A stretch of DNA of 64,000 nt from Ensifer sesbaniae (GTDB lineage Bacteria; Pseudomonadota; Alphaproteobacteria; Rhizobiales; Rhizobiaceae). Under the pieces are notes generated by a model, which ran no database searches, had not been told where the DNA came from, and saw only the letters and a program-made list of their open reading frames with translations. The position numbers and the translations under genes are program-made. The stretch lies in assembly GCF_013283665.1 (NCBI RefSeq), contig NZ_JABEKU010000001.1, forward strand, positions 1,736,001 through 1,800,000, read 5' to 3'. Numbering within the stretch: the first letter of the stretch is position 1; the number at the start of each line of letters is the position of its first letter. This document shows positions 1 through 10,148 of this stretch, one piece after another.

Positions 1-336
1 AACGTAATTGATCGGCAGAACGACGAAGAAAGCGGCAGCAATCGCCCAGTGGTCGCCGCGGCGGGTATTGATGAGCGTGATGAATTCGCGTAGCGCCGCG
101 AAAGAGCAGAAGGCGAAAAGCAGGAGCACGCCGACCCGGCCGGCAACGAAGGCGATGGCAATCAGCACCACCATCGCCCACCATGCCTTGATGCGGGCGT
201 TGAGGTTCTCGATTGCACCGTTCGACCCATCCGGCGAGAGCCTTTGCTTCAGGACGTAGCCGATGCTCGACGCCAGGACGAGAATGCCGCCGACACCCAG
301 GAGCAGTTTGAGCATGTCCAAGGTTGCTGCGCTCAT
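1..336 (-). CDS. Phosphatidate cytidylyltransferase-like membrane protein (partial, 3' end outside window)
   Basis: The first 112 residues of a membrane protein are visible; the gene runs off the left edge. It has hydrophobic segments near residues 8-25 and 52-75, then the stretch FAFCSFAALREF, which resembles the N-terminal part of the CdsA family (CTP:phosphatidate cytidylyltransferase, making CDP-diacylglycerol). Its ATG overlaps the TGA of the preceding acyltransferase gene by four bases (ATGA), so the two are translationally coupled. Pairing a PlsC-type acyltransferase with a CdsA-like enzyme fits consecutive steps of phospholipid synthesis. The catalytic C-terminal signature is not in the window, so the call rests on the N-terminal pattern and on context. 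Confidence 0.7.
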   Translation of the reverse strand, partial: MSAATLDMLKLLLGVGGILVLASSIGYVLKQRLSPDGSNGAIENLNARIKAWWAMVVLIAIAFVAGRVGVLLLFAFCSFAALREFITLINTRRGDHWAIAAAFFVVLPINYV

Positions 337-980
337 GCGTCGTCTTCCGTTGATGGAGGCGCGAGCGCGAGCATGGCAGCCTCGGCGCGGGCGATGAACT
401 CGTCCTTCGTCTCCTGCGCTTTCAGATGCATCGGTTCGCCGAAAGTTACGGTACAGATGAGCGGGATCGGCACGAACTCCCCCTTCGGCATGACGCGGTT
501 GAGATTGTTGATCCAGACAGGAACCAGTGCCACGTCCGGCCGCCTGCAGGCGAGGTGATAGAGCCCGCTCTTGAAGGGAAGCAGCCGTGCCTCGGTCTGA
601 TTGCGCGTTCCCTCGGGAAAGAGAATCAGCGACGAGCCGTCGTTAAGAACAGCCGTCATTTGCTCGACGGGATCCTGGGTGCGGGCCGCCGGGTCGCGCT
701 CGATCAACACCGCATCGAAGACGTCGCGGCCAATGAAGGCCGAGAGTTTCGATTTCAGCCAGTATTCCGCGCCGGCAACCGGCCGCGCGCGTTCCCGAAG
801 CCAGGGCGGCAACACCGCCCAGATCAGCACAAAATCGCCGTGGCTGGAATGATTGGCGAAATAGATGCTCTGCTTTGGTGGCAGACCCGTCTCATGCCAG
901 ATAGCGCGCGCCGCAGTCAGCGCGCGCGCAAACATCATGATGGCGATGGAGGCCAGCTTGGCCGTCAAATCGCGGATCAT
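333..980 (-). CDS. 1-acyl-sn-glycerol-3-phosphate acyltransferase (PlsC family)
   Basis: The protein has 215 residues. It shows the two defining motifs of the LPLAT/PlsC family: the NHxxxxD motif (NHSSHGD, near residue 43) with the catalytic His/Asp pair, and the acceptor-binding motif FPEGTR (near residue 122). Such enzymes transfer a fatty acyl chain to the sn-2 position of lysophosphatidic acid at the inner face of the cytoplasmic membrane. A hydrophobic N-terminal stretch fits membrane association. It overlaps a CdsA-like gene downstream by four bases, giving a two-gene phospholipid operon. Rhizobia carry several PlsC paralogues, so the acceptor (lysophosphatidate, lyso-ornithine lipid or other) is not settled by sequence. 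Confidence 0.88.
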   Translation of the reverse strand: MIRDLTAKLASIAIMMFARALTAARAIWHETGLPPKQSIYFANHSSHGDFVLIWAVLPPWLRERARPVAGAEYWLKSKLSAFIGRDVFDAVLIERDPAARTQDPVEQMTAVLNDGSSLILFPEGTRNQTEARLLPFKSGLYHLACRRPDVALVPVWINNLNRVMPKGEFVPIPLICTVTFGEPMHLKAQETKDEFIARAEAAMLALAPPSTEDDA

Positions 981-1465
981 GTCGATTCATATCCAAGCGG
1001 GAACCAGGTTGGCGTCCTGATGCGCCTTGCGCAGCCTATCGGCCGTGCCCGGATGCGTTTCATGCCTTGCAACAAAAAGATCAAGCGCTGCCCCTCAGCC
1101 TGCCGCCTGGCGTAGCTCCAGGCTGCATCGAACAACTTTACGCGATTGTGTCCGCTTCTCAAGCGGTTGAAATCACACGCCGCATGATAACGTGCCGGAC
1201 GCTTTGGGTATTCGCCATCAGCGGGCGGGGATGGATCGCAAAATGAGCGATGCCATGCACAGCAGTCGACCGCAGTGCGCGCCTTGTGGGTCGCACAGGA
1301 CGAACGGAGCGATCGCGGTGTCTGCGGTGACCCGCGGCTGCATTTCCGGGTAACGCTGCATGTGGATCATCGTCCCTTGTTACGTCGCGTTACTGTTACG
1401 TACTCGCCAAACCGTCAGTTTCGTTCTTTTCTGTTCGTCAGCTAAACTGGAAAGGGGCAATACGC
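981..1465. other. Intergenic gap without a recognised gene
   Basis: This 485-base stretch separates the minus-strand plsC-like gene from a plus-strand lipoprotein gene. Open frames here are short, lack recognisable motifs or are extensions of antisense frames, so I call none. It must carry the divergent promoters of both neighbours. I saw no clear sigma70 pair, riboswitch or tRNA. Confidence 0.5.
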
Positions 1466-1633
1466 ATGCGCTTCATCACTTTGTTACTCGTGCCGCTGGC
1501 GATCGTGGCGGGGCTTGCGGGCTGTGCCTCCACGTCCTCCACCAATACGACCTATGCGCAGCCCCAAACCTTCGCCCCCGGTCTCGGGGCGGGAAATACC
1601 GCCAACTCCACGGCGGCTCCGGGCTACTACTGA
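1466..1633 (+). CDS. Small predicted lipoprotein (55 aa)
   Basis: The ATG is preceded by a purine-rich site (AAAGGGG, about 8 bases upstream) and opens a 55-codon frame ending in TGA. The product begins with a short basic n-region (MR), a hydrophobic core and a lipobox LAGC with the acceptor cysteine at residue 20. A Ser/Thr/Pro/Gly-rich tail of 35 residues follows and ends in PGYY. This is the layout of a secreted, lipid-anchored envelope peptide processed by Lgt and signal peptidase II. The residue after Cys is Ala, compatible with sorting to the outer membrane. No known function is recognised. The gene stands alone between the plsC-like gene and the VOC gene. Confidence 0.72.
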   Translation: MRFITLLLVPLAIVAGLAGCASTSSTNTTYAQPQTFAPGLGAGNTANSTAAPGYY

Positions 1634-1809
1634 GGCAGTCCGGCACTTGCTGGCAAAGGTAACTCTGCGGCGGGCGCGGCCCGGCGCGGAGCGTTTCTGT
1701 TTGCGGCCCGCGTTCGGCCGTCAGCGACCAATCGGCTCCATGGCCGCGACCCGGCTTGCATTCGCCGGCCAAAAGTTGCAAACAGCGGCGAACCATCAGG
1801 GAAAACGCC

Positions 1810-2700
1810 ATGAGCCTCTCCAAGCGCACCACCCGCCCGCTCGATCACCTCGTGCTGCCGGTGGATACGCTTACCCAGGCACGGCGTCGCCTGTCTGATC
1901 TCGGTTTTACGGTCGCCGAGGATGCCCGCCATCCTTTCGGTACCGAAAATGCCTGCGTGTTCTTTTCCGACGGCACCTACCTCGAGCCGCTGGCCGTTGC
2001 TTCCCGCGAAGAATGCGAAGCCGCCGCACTCGACGGCAATGCCTTTGTCGCGCGCGATCAGGCCTTCCGTTTCCGCCAGGGCCCGGAAGGTCTCTCGGCG
2101 CTGGTCTTCGGCACCGAGGATGCCGCGAGCGATCACATCCGCTTTCGCGCCCGCGGCATATCCGGCGGCGATATGCTGGAGTTTTCCCGGCCGATGAAGC
2201 TGCCGGATGGCCGTGAGGGATTGGGTTCCTTCCGCCTTGCCTTCGCGGCCGATCTGCGCTCGCCGGATTTCTTCCTCTTCAACTGTCAGCGTGTCCGGGC
2301 GCTGCCCACCGATCGGGCCGCACTGGAGCAGCATGAAAACGGCGTGATCGGCATCGCCGAGGTGGTCCTGTCGGAAGCCAACCCGACCGATTTCCAGTAC
2401 CTGCTGCAGGAGGCGGTCGACGAACGCGAAGTCACGGCGCATTCCTTCGGCATGGATGTGTCGGCCACCAACGCCAAGATTTCGGTGCTGAATCCCGCCG
2501 GTATGGAAGCCTTCTTCGGCCGTTCGGTGCGGGGTGCCGAACGCGGCCTGCGCGGTCGCGCCGTCGTTTTCCGCGTCGCCGACCTGGAGGCGACACGCAC
2601 TCTCTTCGCTGAGAACGATATCGAATTTGCAGAAATGGGCGGACGCCTCATTGTCCCCGAAATGCCGGGGCAAGGGGTGATCTTCGCTTTTGGAGCTTGA
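1810..2700 (+). CDS. VOC (glyoxalase/bleomycin-resistance fold) family protein
   Basis: The product has 296 residues. It begins with a VOC-type beta-alpha-beta module ([13 protein letters not shown], then [17 protein letters not shown]) and resembles glyoxalase_3-like proteins with two paired modules. VOC enzymes use a divalent metal held by His/Glu residues; the reaction here is unknown. The ATG at 1810 is chosen because AGGG lies just upstream and the family alignment begins at about [13 protein letters not shown]; upstream in-frame codons look non-coding. Its TGA overlaps the ATG of kdsA by one base (TGATG), so the two are coupled, but no link to KDO synthesis is evident. Confidence 0.8.
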   Translation: MSLSKRTTRPLDHLVLPVDTLTQARRRLSDLGFTVAEDARHPFGTENACVFFSDGTYLEPLAVASREECEAAALDGNAFVARDQAFRFRQGPEGLSALVFGTEDAASDHIRFRARGISGGDMLEFSRPMKLPDGREGLGSFRLAFAADLRSPDFFLFNCQRVRALPTDRAALEQHENGVIGIAEVVLSEANPTDFQYLLQEAVDEREVTAHSFGMDVSATNAKISVLNPAGMEAFFGRSVRGAERGLRGRAVVFRVADLEATRTLFAENDIEFAEMGGRLIVPEMPGQGVIFAFGA

Positions 2701-3542
2701 TGATGAAAACGAATGCCAGAGTAGTTGTCGGCAACGGCGCCCACCAGGTCGCCTTCGCGCAAACCGAGAAGCTGTCGCTGATCGCCGGCCCCTGCCAAAT
2801 GGAGAGCCGCGAACACGCCTTCATGATCGCGGGTGCGCTCTCTGAACTCTGCAAGAAGCTCGGTATCGGCCTCGTCTACAAGTCTTCCTTCGACAAGGCG
2901 AACCGCACGTCGCTCTCCGGCAAGCGCGGCATCGGCCTCGACAAGGCGATGGAGATCTTCGCCGATCTCAAGAAGGAATTCGGTTTCCCGGTGCTGACCG
3001 ACGTGCACACCGAGGAGCAGTGCGCTCTGGTCGCCCCGACGATCGACGTTCTGCAGATCCCGGCCTTCCTGTCGCGCCAGACCGATCTTCTGGTCGCGGC
3101 CGCCAAGACCGGCCGCGCGATCAACGTCAAGAAGGGCCAGTTCCTGGCGCCTTGGGACATGAAGAACGTGCTGGCGAAGTTCACCGACAGCGGCAATCCG
3201 AACGTGCTGCTCTGCGAGCGCGGCGCCTCCTTCGGCTACAATACGCTGGTCTCCGACATGCGCTCGCTGCCGATCATGGCTTCGCTCGGCGCGCCCGTCG
3301 TCTTCGACGCCACCCATTCGGTGCAGCAGCCGGGCGGGCAGGGCGGTTCTTCGGGCGGCCAGCGCGAATTCGTCGAGACGCTCGCCCGTGCGGCCGTGGC
3401 CGTCGGTGTTGCCGGCGTCTTCGTCGAGACGCACGAAGACCCGGACAATGCGCCGTCGGACGGCCCGAACATGGTGCACCTGAAAGAGATGCCGAGGCTG
3501 CTTGAAAAGCTGCTCGCCTTCGACGCGATCGCCAAGGGTTGA
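2700..3542 (+). CDS. kdsA: 2-dehydro-3-deoxyphosphooctonate aldolase (KDO-8-phosphate synthase)
   Basis: This 280-residue enzyme condenses phosphoenolpyruvate with arabinose-5-phosphate to give KDO-8-phosphate, the precursor of the inner-core sugar of lipopolysaccharide. The family start signature [13 protein letters not shown] is at about residue 28, followed by [11 protein letters not shown] (PEP-binding Lys region), DVHTEEQ, and near the C-terminus [11 protein letters not shown] and [12 protein letters not shown]. Length is normal for KdsA. ATG codons at 2700 and 2703 are both possible; the first overlaps the preceding stop codon. eno, whose product makes the PEP substrate, lies 138 bases downstream on the same strand. 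Confidence 0.97.
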   Translation: MMKTNARVVVGNGAHQVAFAQTEKLSLIAGPCQMESREHAFMIAGALSELCKKLGIGLVYKSSFDKANRTSLSGKRGIGLDKAMEIFADLKKEFGFPVLTDVHTEEQCALVAPTIDVLQIPAFLSRQTDLLVAAAKTGRAINVKKGQFLAPWDMKNVLAKFTDSGNPNVLLCERGASFGYNTLVSDMRSLPIMASLGAPVVFDATHSVQQPGGQGGSSGGQREFVETLARAAVAVGVAGVFVETHEDPDNAPSDGPNMVHLKEMPRLLEKLLAFDAIAKG

Positions 3543-3563
3543 GCCGTCAGCGACGCTTCGTGA

Positions 3564-4955
<1,392 letters not shown>

Positions 4956-4959
4956 TCCC

Positions 4960-5009
4960 AGAGCGGGATGAGGAAAAGTATGCGCGGTTTCCCGCCCGCA
5001 TCCCGCTCT
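4960..5009 (+). repeat. Intergenic palindromic repeat (rhizobial extragenic element)
   Basis: AGAGCGGGATG (4960-4970) is the exact reverse complement of CATCCCGCTCT (4999-5009), with a 28-base spacer containing a second short GC-rich inverted segment. The element begins five bases after the eno stop. I recognise this sequence type from memory as a repeat scattered between genes in Sinorhizobium-type genomes; this window holds one copy. Such elements may act as transcript stabilisers or attenuators. Confidence 0.6.
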
Positions 5010-5064
5010 AACTTACTAGAGCGCCGCGCGTCCTGTCGGATACGCAACGCAGCAGCTAACAAAC

Positions 5065-5104
5065 GAACCCGCTCACGTTTCCACGTGGGCGGGTTTCTGT
5101 TTTC
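5065..5104 (+). terminator. Intrinsic terminator downstream of eno
   Basis: AACCCGCTCACGT pairs with ACGTGGGCGGGTT (one G-T wobble), giving a 13-bp stem with a very short loop, followed by TCTGTTTTCC. It ends the eno transcript before ftsB. Confidence 0.8.
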
Positions 5105-5181
5105 CTGCCATTCATGGTCAACGGTCGGTTAATCAATCGCCGCTAATCTGATTTCCGTATTGCGTATCAGGGCGTGAATGG

Positions 5182-5502
5182 ATGTGGACACGGCATCATA
5201 AGAAACGGAAACTGGGGCGGCTGGTGATGCCGCTGATCGCGGTCGCCTTTCTCTCCTACTTCGGCTATCATTCCATCCACGGCGGCTATGGCCTGAAGGC
5301 GACCGAGCAATTCGATCGCCAGATCGTCGAGCGGCAGGCGCGGCTGGATGAGCTCACGAAGCGGCGAATGATCCTTGAAAAAGAGGTTCAGCTGATGAGT
5401 GACGGGTCGCTGGAACGGGACATGCTGGATGAAAAAGCTCGCCTCGCGCTGAACATGTCGCGAAGCGACGAGATCGTTATTTTTCACCGCGCTGCAGATT
5501 AA
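5182..5502 (+). CDS. ftsB: Septum formation initiator FtsB/DivIC family protein
   Basis: This 106-residue bitopic protein has a basic cytoplasmic start (WTRHHKKRKLGR), one transmembrane segment at about residues 14-30, and a predicted coiled coil (residues 38-75, rich in Gln, Arg, Leu and Glu). It ends with the FtsB-type tail DMLDEKARLALNMSRSDE. FtsB bridges FtsL and FtsQ in the divisome. Placement between eno and the pdh genes is typical: enolase next to ftsB is a widespread pairing. It has its own transcription start region after the eno terminator. Confidence 0.88.
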   Translation: MWTRHHKKRKLGRLVMPLIAVAFLSYFGYHSIHGGYGLKATEQFDRQIVERQARLDELTKRRMILEKEVQLMSDGSLERDMLDEKARLALNMSRSDEIVIFHRAAD

Positions 5503-5543
5503 CCTGAATTCAGTTAATTGAAATTTATAGAGCAAATTCAATA

Positions 5544-5571
5544 ATTTGCATGGAATGCGAGCCATGCAAAT
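5544..5571 (+). promoter_or_regulatory. 10-bp perfect dyad upstream of pdhA (candidate operator)
   Basis: ATTTGCATGG (5544-5553) and CCATGCAAAT (5562-5571) form a perfect inverted repeat with an 8-base spacer. The centre-to-centre distance of 18 bp is close to two helical turns, as expected for a dimeric regulator. It lies in the 136-base AT-rich gap between ftsB and pdhA, about 70 bases before the pdhA start. No T-run follows it, so it is not a terminator. The binding protein is unknown. Confidence 0.5.
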
Positions 5572-5638
5572 ATGGCATTGCTGTGGCCGCTTTCTTTCCC
5601 TATGGTAACCGCAAAAGGCTAACCATTGGGAGGAACGA

Positions 5639-6685
5639 ATGGCTCCGCGAAAATCCGCGTCCGTTTCCAGCCGCAAGAGTGCCGCAAAGCCGGCCAAGAA
5701 AGATTTCAACGGCGGCACCTTCGCCGAATTCTCCAAGGAAGAAGATCTCAACGCCTACCGCGAGATGCTGCTGATCCGGCGTTTCGAGGAGAAGGCCGGC
5801 CAGCTCTACGGCATGGGCTTCATCGGCGGCTTCTGTCACCTCTACATCGGCCAGGAAGCGGTCGTCGTCGGCATGCAGGCGGCGCTGAAGGAAGGCGACC
5901 AGGTCATCACCGGTTACCGTGATCACGGCCATATGCTGGCCTGCGGCATGAGCGCCCGCGGCGTCATGGCCGAACTCACCGGTCGTCGCGGCGGTCTTTC
6001 CAAGGGGAAGGGCGGCTCGATGCACATGTTCTCCAAGGAAAAGCACTTCTACGGCGGTCACGGCATCGTCGGCGCCCAGGTGTCGCTCGGCACCGGTCTC
6101 GCTTTCGCCAACCGCTACCGCGGCAACGACAATGTTTCCGTTGCCTACTTCGGTGACGGCGCGGCCAACCAGGGCCAGGTCTATGAAAGCTTCAACATGG
6201 CGCAGCTCTGGAAGCTGCCGGTGATCTACGTGATCGAGAACAACCGTTACGCCATGGGCACCGCCGTTTCCCGCGCCTCGGCACAGACCGACTTCTCGCA
6301 GCGCGGCGTTTCCTTCAACATTCCGGGCTTCCAGGTGGATGGCATGGACGTTCGCGCCGTCAAGGCCGCGGCCGACGAGGCTGTCGCCCATTGCCGCGCG
6401 GGCAAGGGCCCGATCATTCTGGAAATGCTGACTTACCGCTACCGCGGCCACTCGATGTCCGACCCGGCGAAGTATCGCTCGAAGGATGAAGTGCAGAAGA
6501 TGCGCTCGGAGCACGACCCGATCGAGCAGGTGAAGGCCCGTCTCATGGAAAAGGGCTGGGCGAGCGAAGACGAGCTCAAGCAGATCGACAAGGAAGTCCG
6601 CGATATCGTCGCCGATAGCGCCGATTTCGCCCAGGCCGATCCGGAGCCGGATGCATCCGAGCTCTACACCGACATCCTGCTTTGA
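5639..6685 (+). CDS. pdhA: Pyruvate dehydrogenase E1 component, alpha subunit
   Basis: This 348-residue protein forms, with PdhB, the thiamine-diphosphate-dependent E1 that decarboxylates pyruvate and reductively acetylates lipoyl groups on E2. Visible features are the E1-alpha start region [19 protein letters not shown], the ThDP/Mg motif [12 protein letters not shown] (about residue 175) leading to the ENNRYAMGT end of the motif, and the phosphorylation-loop-like [12 protein letters not shown] good site (GGGAGG) precedes the ATG. It is the first gene of pdhA-pdhB-pdhC, with 17- and 15-base gaps. The N-terminal 25 residues are a Lys/Ser/Ala-rich extension, common in alphaproteobacterial PdhA. 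Confidence 0.97.
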   Translation: MAPRKSASVSSRKSAAKPAKKDFNGGTFAEFSKEEDLNAYREMLLIRRFEEKAGQLYGMGFIGGFCHLYIGQEAVVVGMQAALKEGDQVITGYRDHGHMLACGMSARGVMAELTGRRGGLSKGKGGSMHMFSKEKHFYGGHGIVGAQVSLGTGLAFANRYRGNDNVSVAYFGDGAANQGQVYESFNMAQLWKLPVIYVIENNRYAMGTAVSRASAQTDFSQRGVSFNIPGFQVDGMDVRAVKAAADEAVAHCRAGKGPIILEMLTYRYRGHSMSDPAKYRSKDEVQKMRSEHDPIEQVKARLMEKGWASEDELKQIDKEVRDIVADSADFAQADPEPDASELYTDILL

Positions 6686-6702
6686 TCCGGGGAGGGACAA
6701 AC

Positions 6703-8076
6703 ATGCCAGTAGAAATTCTTATGCCCGCCCTTTCCCCGACGATGGAGGAAGGCACGCTCTCGAAATGGCTGAAGAACGAGGGGGACAAGGTGTCCTCGGG
6801 TGACGTCATCGCCGAAATCGAGACCGACAAGGCGACGATGGAAGTCGAAGCCGTCGACGAAGGCACGATCGGCAAGCTGCTGATCGCCGCCGGCACCGAA
6901 GGCGTCAAGGTCAACACGCCGATCGCCGTGCTGTTGCAGGACGGTGAAGCCGCCGGCGATATCGCCGTTGCTCCGAAGGCCGAAGCGCCGAAGGCGGCAG
7001 CAGCCGAGGCTCCGGCCGCTTCCGCGCCGGCTCCGGTTGCAGCCCAGCCGAAGATTGAGGTTGCCGCCGATCCGGCAATCCCGGCCGGCACCGAAATGGT
7101 TACGATGACCGTTCGTGAAGCGCTTCGCGACGCGATGGCCGAAGAAATGCGCGCCAGCGATGATGTTTTCGTCATGGGCGAAGAAGTCGCCGAATATCAG
7201 GGCGCCTACAAGATCACCCAGGGCCTGCTGCAGGAGTTCGGTTCTCGCCGCGTCATCGATACCCCGATCACCGAGCATGGCTTTGCCGGCGTCGGCGTCG
7301 GCGCTGCCATGACCGGCCTGCGTCCGATCGTCGAGTTCATGACCTTCAACTTCGCCATGCAGGCGATCGACCAGATCATCAACTCCGCGGCCAAGACGCT
7401 CTACATGTCCGGCGGCCAGATGGGCGCCCCGATCGTCTTCCGCGGCCCGAGCGGTGCCGCTGCCCGCGTGGCCGCGCAGCACTCGCAGTGCTACGCTGCC
7501 TGGTACAGCCATATCCCCGGCCTCAAGGTCGTCATGCCCTACACGGCAGCCGACGCCAAGGGTCTGCTGAAGGCCGCGATCCGCGATCCGAACCCGGTCA
7601 TCTTCCTCGAGAACGAAATCCTCTACGGTCACTCCTTTGAAGTGCCGAAGCTCGACGACTTCGTTCTGCCGATCGGCAAGGCCCGCATCCACAAGCAGGG
7701 CAAGGACGCAACGATCGTCTCCTTCGGTATCGGCATGACCTATGCCGTCAAGGCGGTTGCCGAGCTCGAGGCCCAGGGCATCGACGTCGAACTGATCGAC
7801 CTGCGCACCATCCGTCCGATGGACCTGCCGACGGTCATCGAATCCGTCAAGAAGACCGGGCGTCTCGTCACCGTCGAAGAAGGCTATCCGCAGTCTTCCG
7901 TCGGCACCGAAATCGCCACCCGCGTCATGCAGCAGGCATTCGACTACCTTGACGCCCCGATCCTGACGATCGCCGGCAAGGACGTGCCGATGCCTTACGC
8001 CGCGAACCTCGAGAAGCTGGCGCTTCCGAGCGTCGCAGAGGTCGTCGATGCGGTGAAAGCCGTTTGCTACAAATAA
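6703..8076 (+). CDS. pdhB: Pyruvate dehydrogenase E1 component, beta subunit with N-terminal lipoyl domain
   Basis: The protein has 457 residues, about 120 more than a plain E1-beta, because it carries a biotinyl-lipoyl domain at residues 1-78 ([13 protein letters not shown]; lipoylated Lys in [11 protein letters not shown]). An Ala/Pro-rich swinging linker (about residues 85-125) precedes a complete transketolase-like E1-beta body ([20 protein letters not shown]-type core, C-terminal transketolase domain). Fusion of a lipoyl domain to E1-beta is known in alphaproteobacteria. ATG at 6703 follows GGGGAGGGACAAAC. The lipoyl-coding part shares a 50-base identical run with pdhC (see findings). 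Confidence 0.97.
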   Translation: MPVEILMPALSPTMEEGTLSKWLKNEGDKVSSGDVIAEIETDKATMEVEAVDEGTIGKLLIAAGTEGVKVNTPIAVLLQDGEAAGDIAVAPKAEAPKAAAAEAPAASAPAPVAAQPKIEVAADPAIPAGTEMVTMTVREALRDAMAEEMRASDDVFVMGEEVAEYQGAYKITQGLLQEFGSRRVIDTPITEHGFAGVGVGAAMTGLRPIVEFMTFNFAMQAIDQIINSAAKTLYMSGGQMGAPIVFRGPSGAAARVAAQHSQCYAAWYSHIPGLKVVMPYTAADAKGLLKAAIRDPNPVIFLENEILYGHSFEVPKLDDFVLPIGKARIHKQGKDATIVSFGIGMTYAVKAVAELEAQGIDVELIDLRTIRPMDLPTVIESVKKTGRLVTVEEGYPQSSVGTEIATRVMQQAFDYLDAPILTIAGKDVPMPYAANLEKLALPSVAEVVDAVKAVCYK

Positions 8077-8091
8077 GGGGAGGGCCCTTCG

Positions 8092-9438
8092 ATGCCTATC
8101 AACATCACAATGCCTGCCCTCTCTCCGACGATGGAAGAAGGCAATCTGGCCAAGTGGCTCGTCAAGGAAGGCGACAAGGTCAAGTCCGGTGACGTGATTG
8201 CCGAGATCGAGACCGACAAGGCGACGATGGAAGTCGAAGCCGTCGACGAAGGCACCGTTGCCAAGATCGTCGTTCCCGCCGGTACCGAAGGCGTCAAGGT
8301 CAATGCGCTGATTGCCGTTCTTGCCGCCGATGGCGAGGATGTCGCAGCCGCTGCCAAGGGTGGCAACGGTGCAGCCGCACCGGCACCTGCCGCCAAGGCG
8401 GAAGCGCCCGCACCGGCAGCGCCGAGCGCTCCGGCGGCCGCTCCTGCACCAGCCGCCCCCACCCCGGTTGCCGCGCAGCCGGCGAAGTCCGAGGGAGGCG
8501 CGCGCGTCTTCTCTTCGCCGCTCGCACGTCGCCTGGCGAAGGACGCCGGCATCGACCTTTCGGCAATCGCCGGTTCCGGCCCGCACGGCCGCGTCGTCAA
8601 GAAGGACGTCGAGGCCGCCGTTTCCGGTGGCACCGCGAAGCCCGCGGCGGCTCCGGCTGCCGGCGCTGCAGCTCCCGCGGCCGCACCGCTCGCCAAGGGC
8701 CCGTCGGACGACGCCGTTCTCAAACTCTTCGAGCCGGGTTCCTACGAACTCGTGCCGCACGACGGCATGCGCAAGACGATCGCCAAGCGCCTCGTCGAAT
8801 CCAAGCAGACGATCCCGCACTTCTACGTGTCGGTCGACTGCGAACTCGACGCACTGCTGGCGCTCCGTGCCCAGCTCAACGCCGCAGCCCCTGAAAAGGA
8901 TGGCAAGCCGGTCTACAAGCTCTCCGTCAACGATATGGTTATCAAGGCCCTGGCGCTGGCACTCCGCGACGTTCCGAACGCGAACGTTTCCTGGACCGAG
9001 AACGCCATGGTCAAGCACAAGCACGCCGATGTCGGCGTTGCCGTGTCGATCCCGGGCGGCCTGATCACCCCGATCGTGCGCCAGGCGGAAGTGAAGAGCC
9101 TGTCGGCCATCTCCAACGAGATGAAGGACCTCGGCCAGCGCGCCAAGGACCGCAAGCTGAAGCCCGAGGAATACCAGGGCGGCACCACGGCGGTCTCCAA
9201 CATGGGCATGATGGGCGTCAAGAACTTCGCCGCCGTCGTCAACCCGCCGCACGCGACTATCCTCGCGGTCGGTGCGGGCGAGGAGCGTGTCGTGATCAAG
9301 AACAAGCAGATGGTCATCGCCAATGTCATGACCGTTACGCTTTCGACCGACCACCGCTGCGTCGATGGCGCGCTCGGCGCCGAACTGCTCGGAGCCTTCA
9401 AGCGCTACATCGAAAACCCGATGGGCATGCTGGTCTGA
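8092..9438 (+). CDS. pdhC: Pyruvate dehydrogenase E2, dihydrolipoamide acetyltransferase
   Basis: The 448-residue E2 core subunit has an N-terminal lipoyl domain (lipoyl-Lys in [11 protein letters not shown], about residue 43), an Ala/Pro linker (about 85-135) and a peripheral subunit-binding domain ([21 protein letters not shown], about 140-175). A second Ala-rich linker leads to the catalytic domain, which ends with the active-site motif [12 protein letters not shown] (His and Asp for acetyl transfer to CoA). Only one lipoyl domain is present here; a second is fused to PdhB. The ATG follows AAGGGGAGGG. A perfect hairpin terminator follows. Confidence 0.97.
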   Translation: MPINITMPALSPTMEEGNLAKWLVKEGDKVKSGDVIAEIETDKATMEVEAVDEGTVAKIVVPAGTEGVKVNALIAVLAADGEDVAAAAKGGNGAAAPAPAAKAEAPAPAAPSAPAAAPAPAAPTPVAAQPAKSEGGARVFSSPLARRLAKDAGIDLSAIAGSGPHGRVVKKDVEAAVSGGTAKPAAAPAAGAAAPAAAPLAKGPSDDAVLKLFEPGSYELVPHDGMRKTIAKRLVESKQTIPHFYVSVDCELDALLALRAQLNAAAPEKDGKPVYKLSVNDMVIKALALALRDVPNANVSWTENAMVKHKHADVGVAVSIPGGLITPIVRQAEVKSLSAISNEMKDLGQRAKDRKLKPEEYQGGTTAVSNMGMMGVKNFAAVVNPPHATILAVGAGEERVVIKNKQMVIANVMTVTLSTDHRCVDGALGAELLGAFKRYIENPMGMLV

Positions 9439-9447
9439 GTTGGATAG

Positions 9448-9476
9448 GGACCGGCCCTCGGGCCGGTCCGTTCCTA
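9448..9476 (+). terminator. Hairpin terminator after pdhC
   Basis: GGACCGGCCC (9448-9457) and GGGCCGGTCC (9460-9469) form a perfect 10-bp GC-rich stem followed by a modest GTTCCTATT tract. It probably ends or attenuates the pdhABC transcript; lpdA lies further downstream behind two other genes. Confidence 0.65.
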
Positions 9477-9504
9477 TTCGCGCAGTCGAAGGCGGACCCG
9501 GACG

Positions 9505-10146
9505 ATGAAAACAGTTCTCTGCTATGGCGACAGTCTGACCTGGGGCTATGATGCCGCGGACGGAGGCCGCCACCCGCTTGCCGATCGCTGGCCGAGTGTG
9601 CTGCAGAAGGCGCTCGGTTCTGACGTCCAGGTTATCGCCGAGGGGTTGAACGGTCGCACGACCGCCTATGACGATCATCTCGCCGATTGCGATCGCAATG
9701 GTGCAAAAGTGCTGCCGACGGTGCTGCACAGCCACGCGCCGCTCGATCTCATTATATTTCTTCTCGGCTCCAACGACATGAAGCCGGTGATCCACGGAAC
9801 CGCCTTCGGCGCCGTGAAGGGTATTCAGCGTCTCGTCAACCTCGTGCGCCGGCATGACTGGCCGGTCGAGGGCGAGGAGGGACCGGAGATCCTGATCGTC
9901 GCGCCGCCGGCGCTCTGCGAAACTGCCGATGCCGGATTTGCCGCCATGTTCGCCGGCGGCGTCGAGCAGTCAGCCATGCTGGCGCCGCTCTATCGCGATC
10001 TTGCCGACGAACTTGATTGCGGCTTCTTCGATGCCGGATCCGTCGCGATGACCACGCCGCTCGATGGCGTGCATCTCGATGCGGAGAATACGCGTGCGAT
10101 CGGCCGGGGTCTCGAACCGGTCGTGCGGATGATGCTTGGGATCTAA
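9505..10146 (+). CDS. SGNH/GDSL-family hydrolase
   Basis: The 213-residue protein shows the four SGNH blocks: GDSLTWG with the nucleophile Ser (residue 10), a Gly in EGLNGRTT, the Asn in LLGSNDMK, and DGVHLDAE with the catalytic Asp/His pair near the C-terminus. It has no signal peptide, so it is probably a cytoplasmic esterase or arylesterase-like enzyme; the substrate is unknown. It sits between pdhC and lpdA, two bases before a GNAT gene, and appears to be a passenger in the pdh region. Confidence 0.88.
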   Translation: MKTVLCYGDSLTWGYDAADGGRHPLADRWPSVLQKALGSDVQVIAEGLNGRTTAYDDHLADCDRNGAKVLPTVLHSHAPLDLIIFLLGSNDMKPVIHGTAFGAVKGIQRLVNLVRRHDWPVEGEEGPEILIVAPPALCETADAGFAAMFAGGVEQSAMLAPLYRDLADELDCGFFDAGSVAMTTPLDGVHLDAENTRAIGRGLEPVVRMMLGI

Positions 10147-10148
10147 GA

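Noticed and set aside
426-1115. 229-residue plus-strand frame over the plsC-like gene and the following gap
   Set aside because: Mostly antisense to a gene with clear NHxxxxD and FPEGTR motifs; the extension into the gap has no motif.
6664-9855. 1063-residue open frame antisense to pdhB, pdhC and the SGNH gene
   Set aside because: It is the mirror of highly biased GC-rich codons (third-position GC); no motif, no ribosome site, and it covers three well-supported genes.
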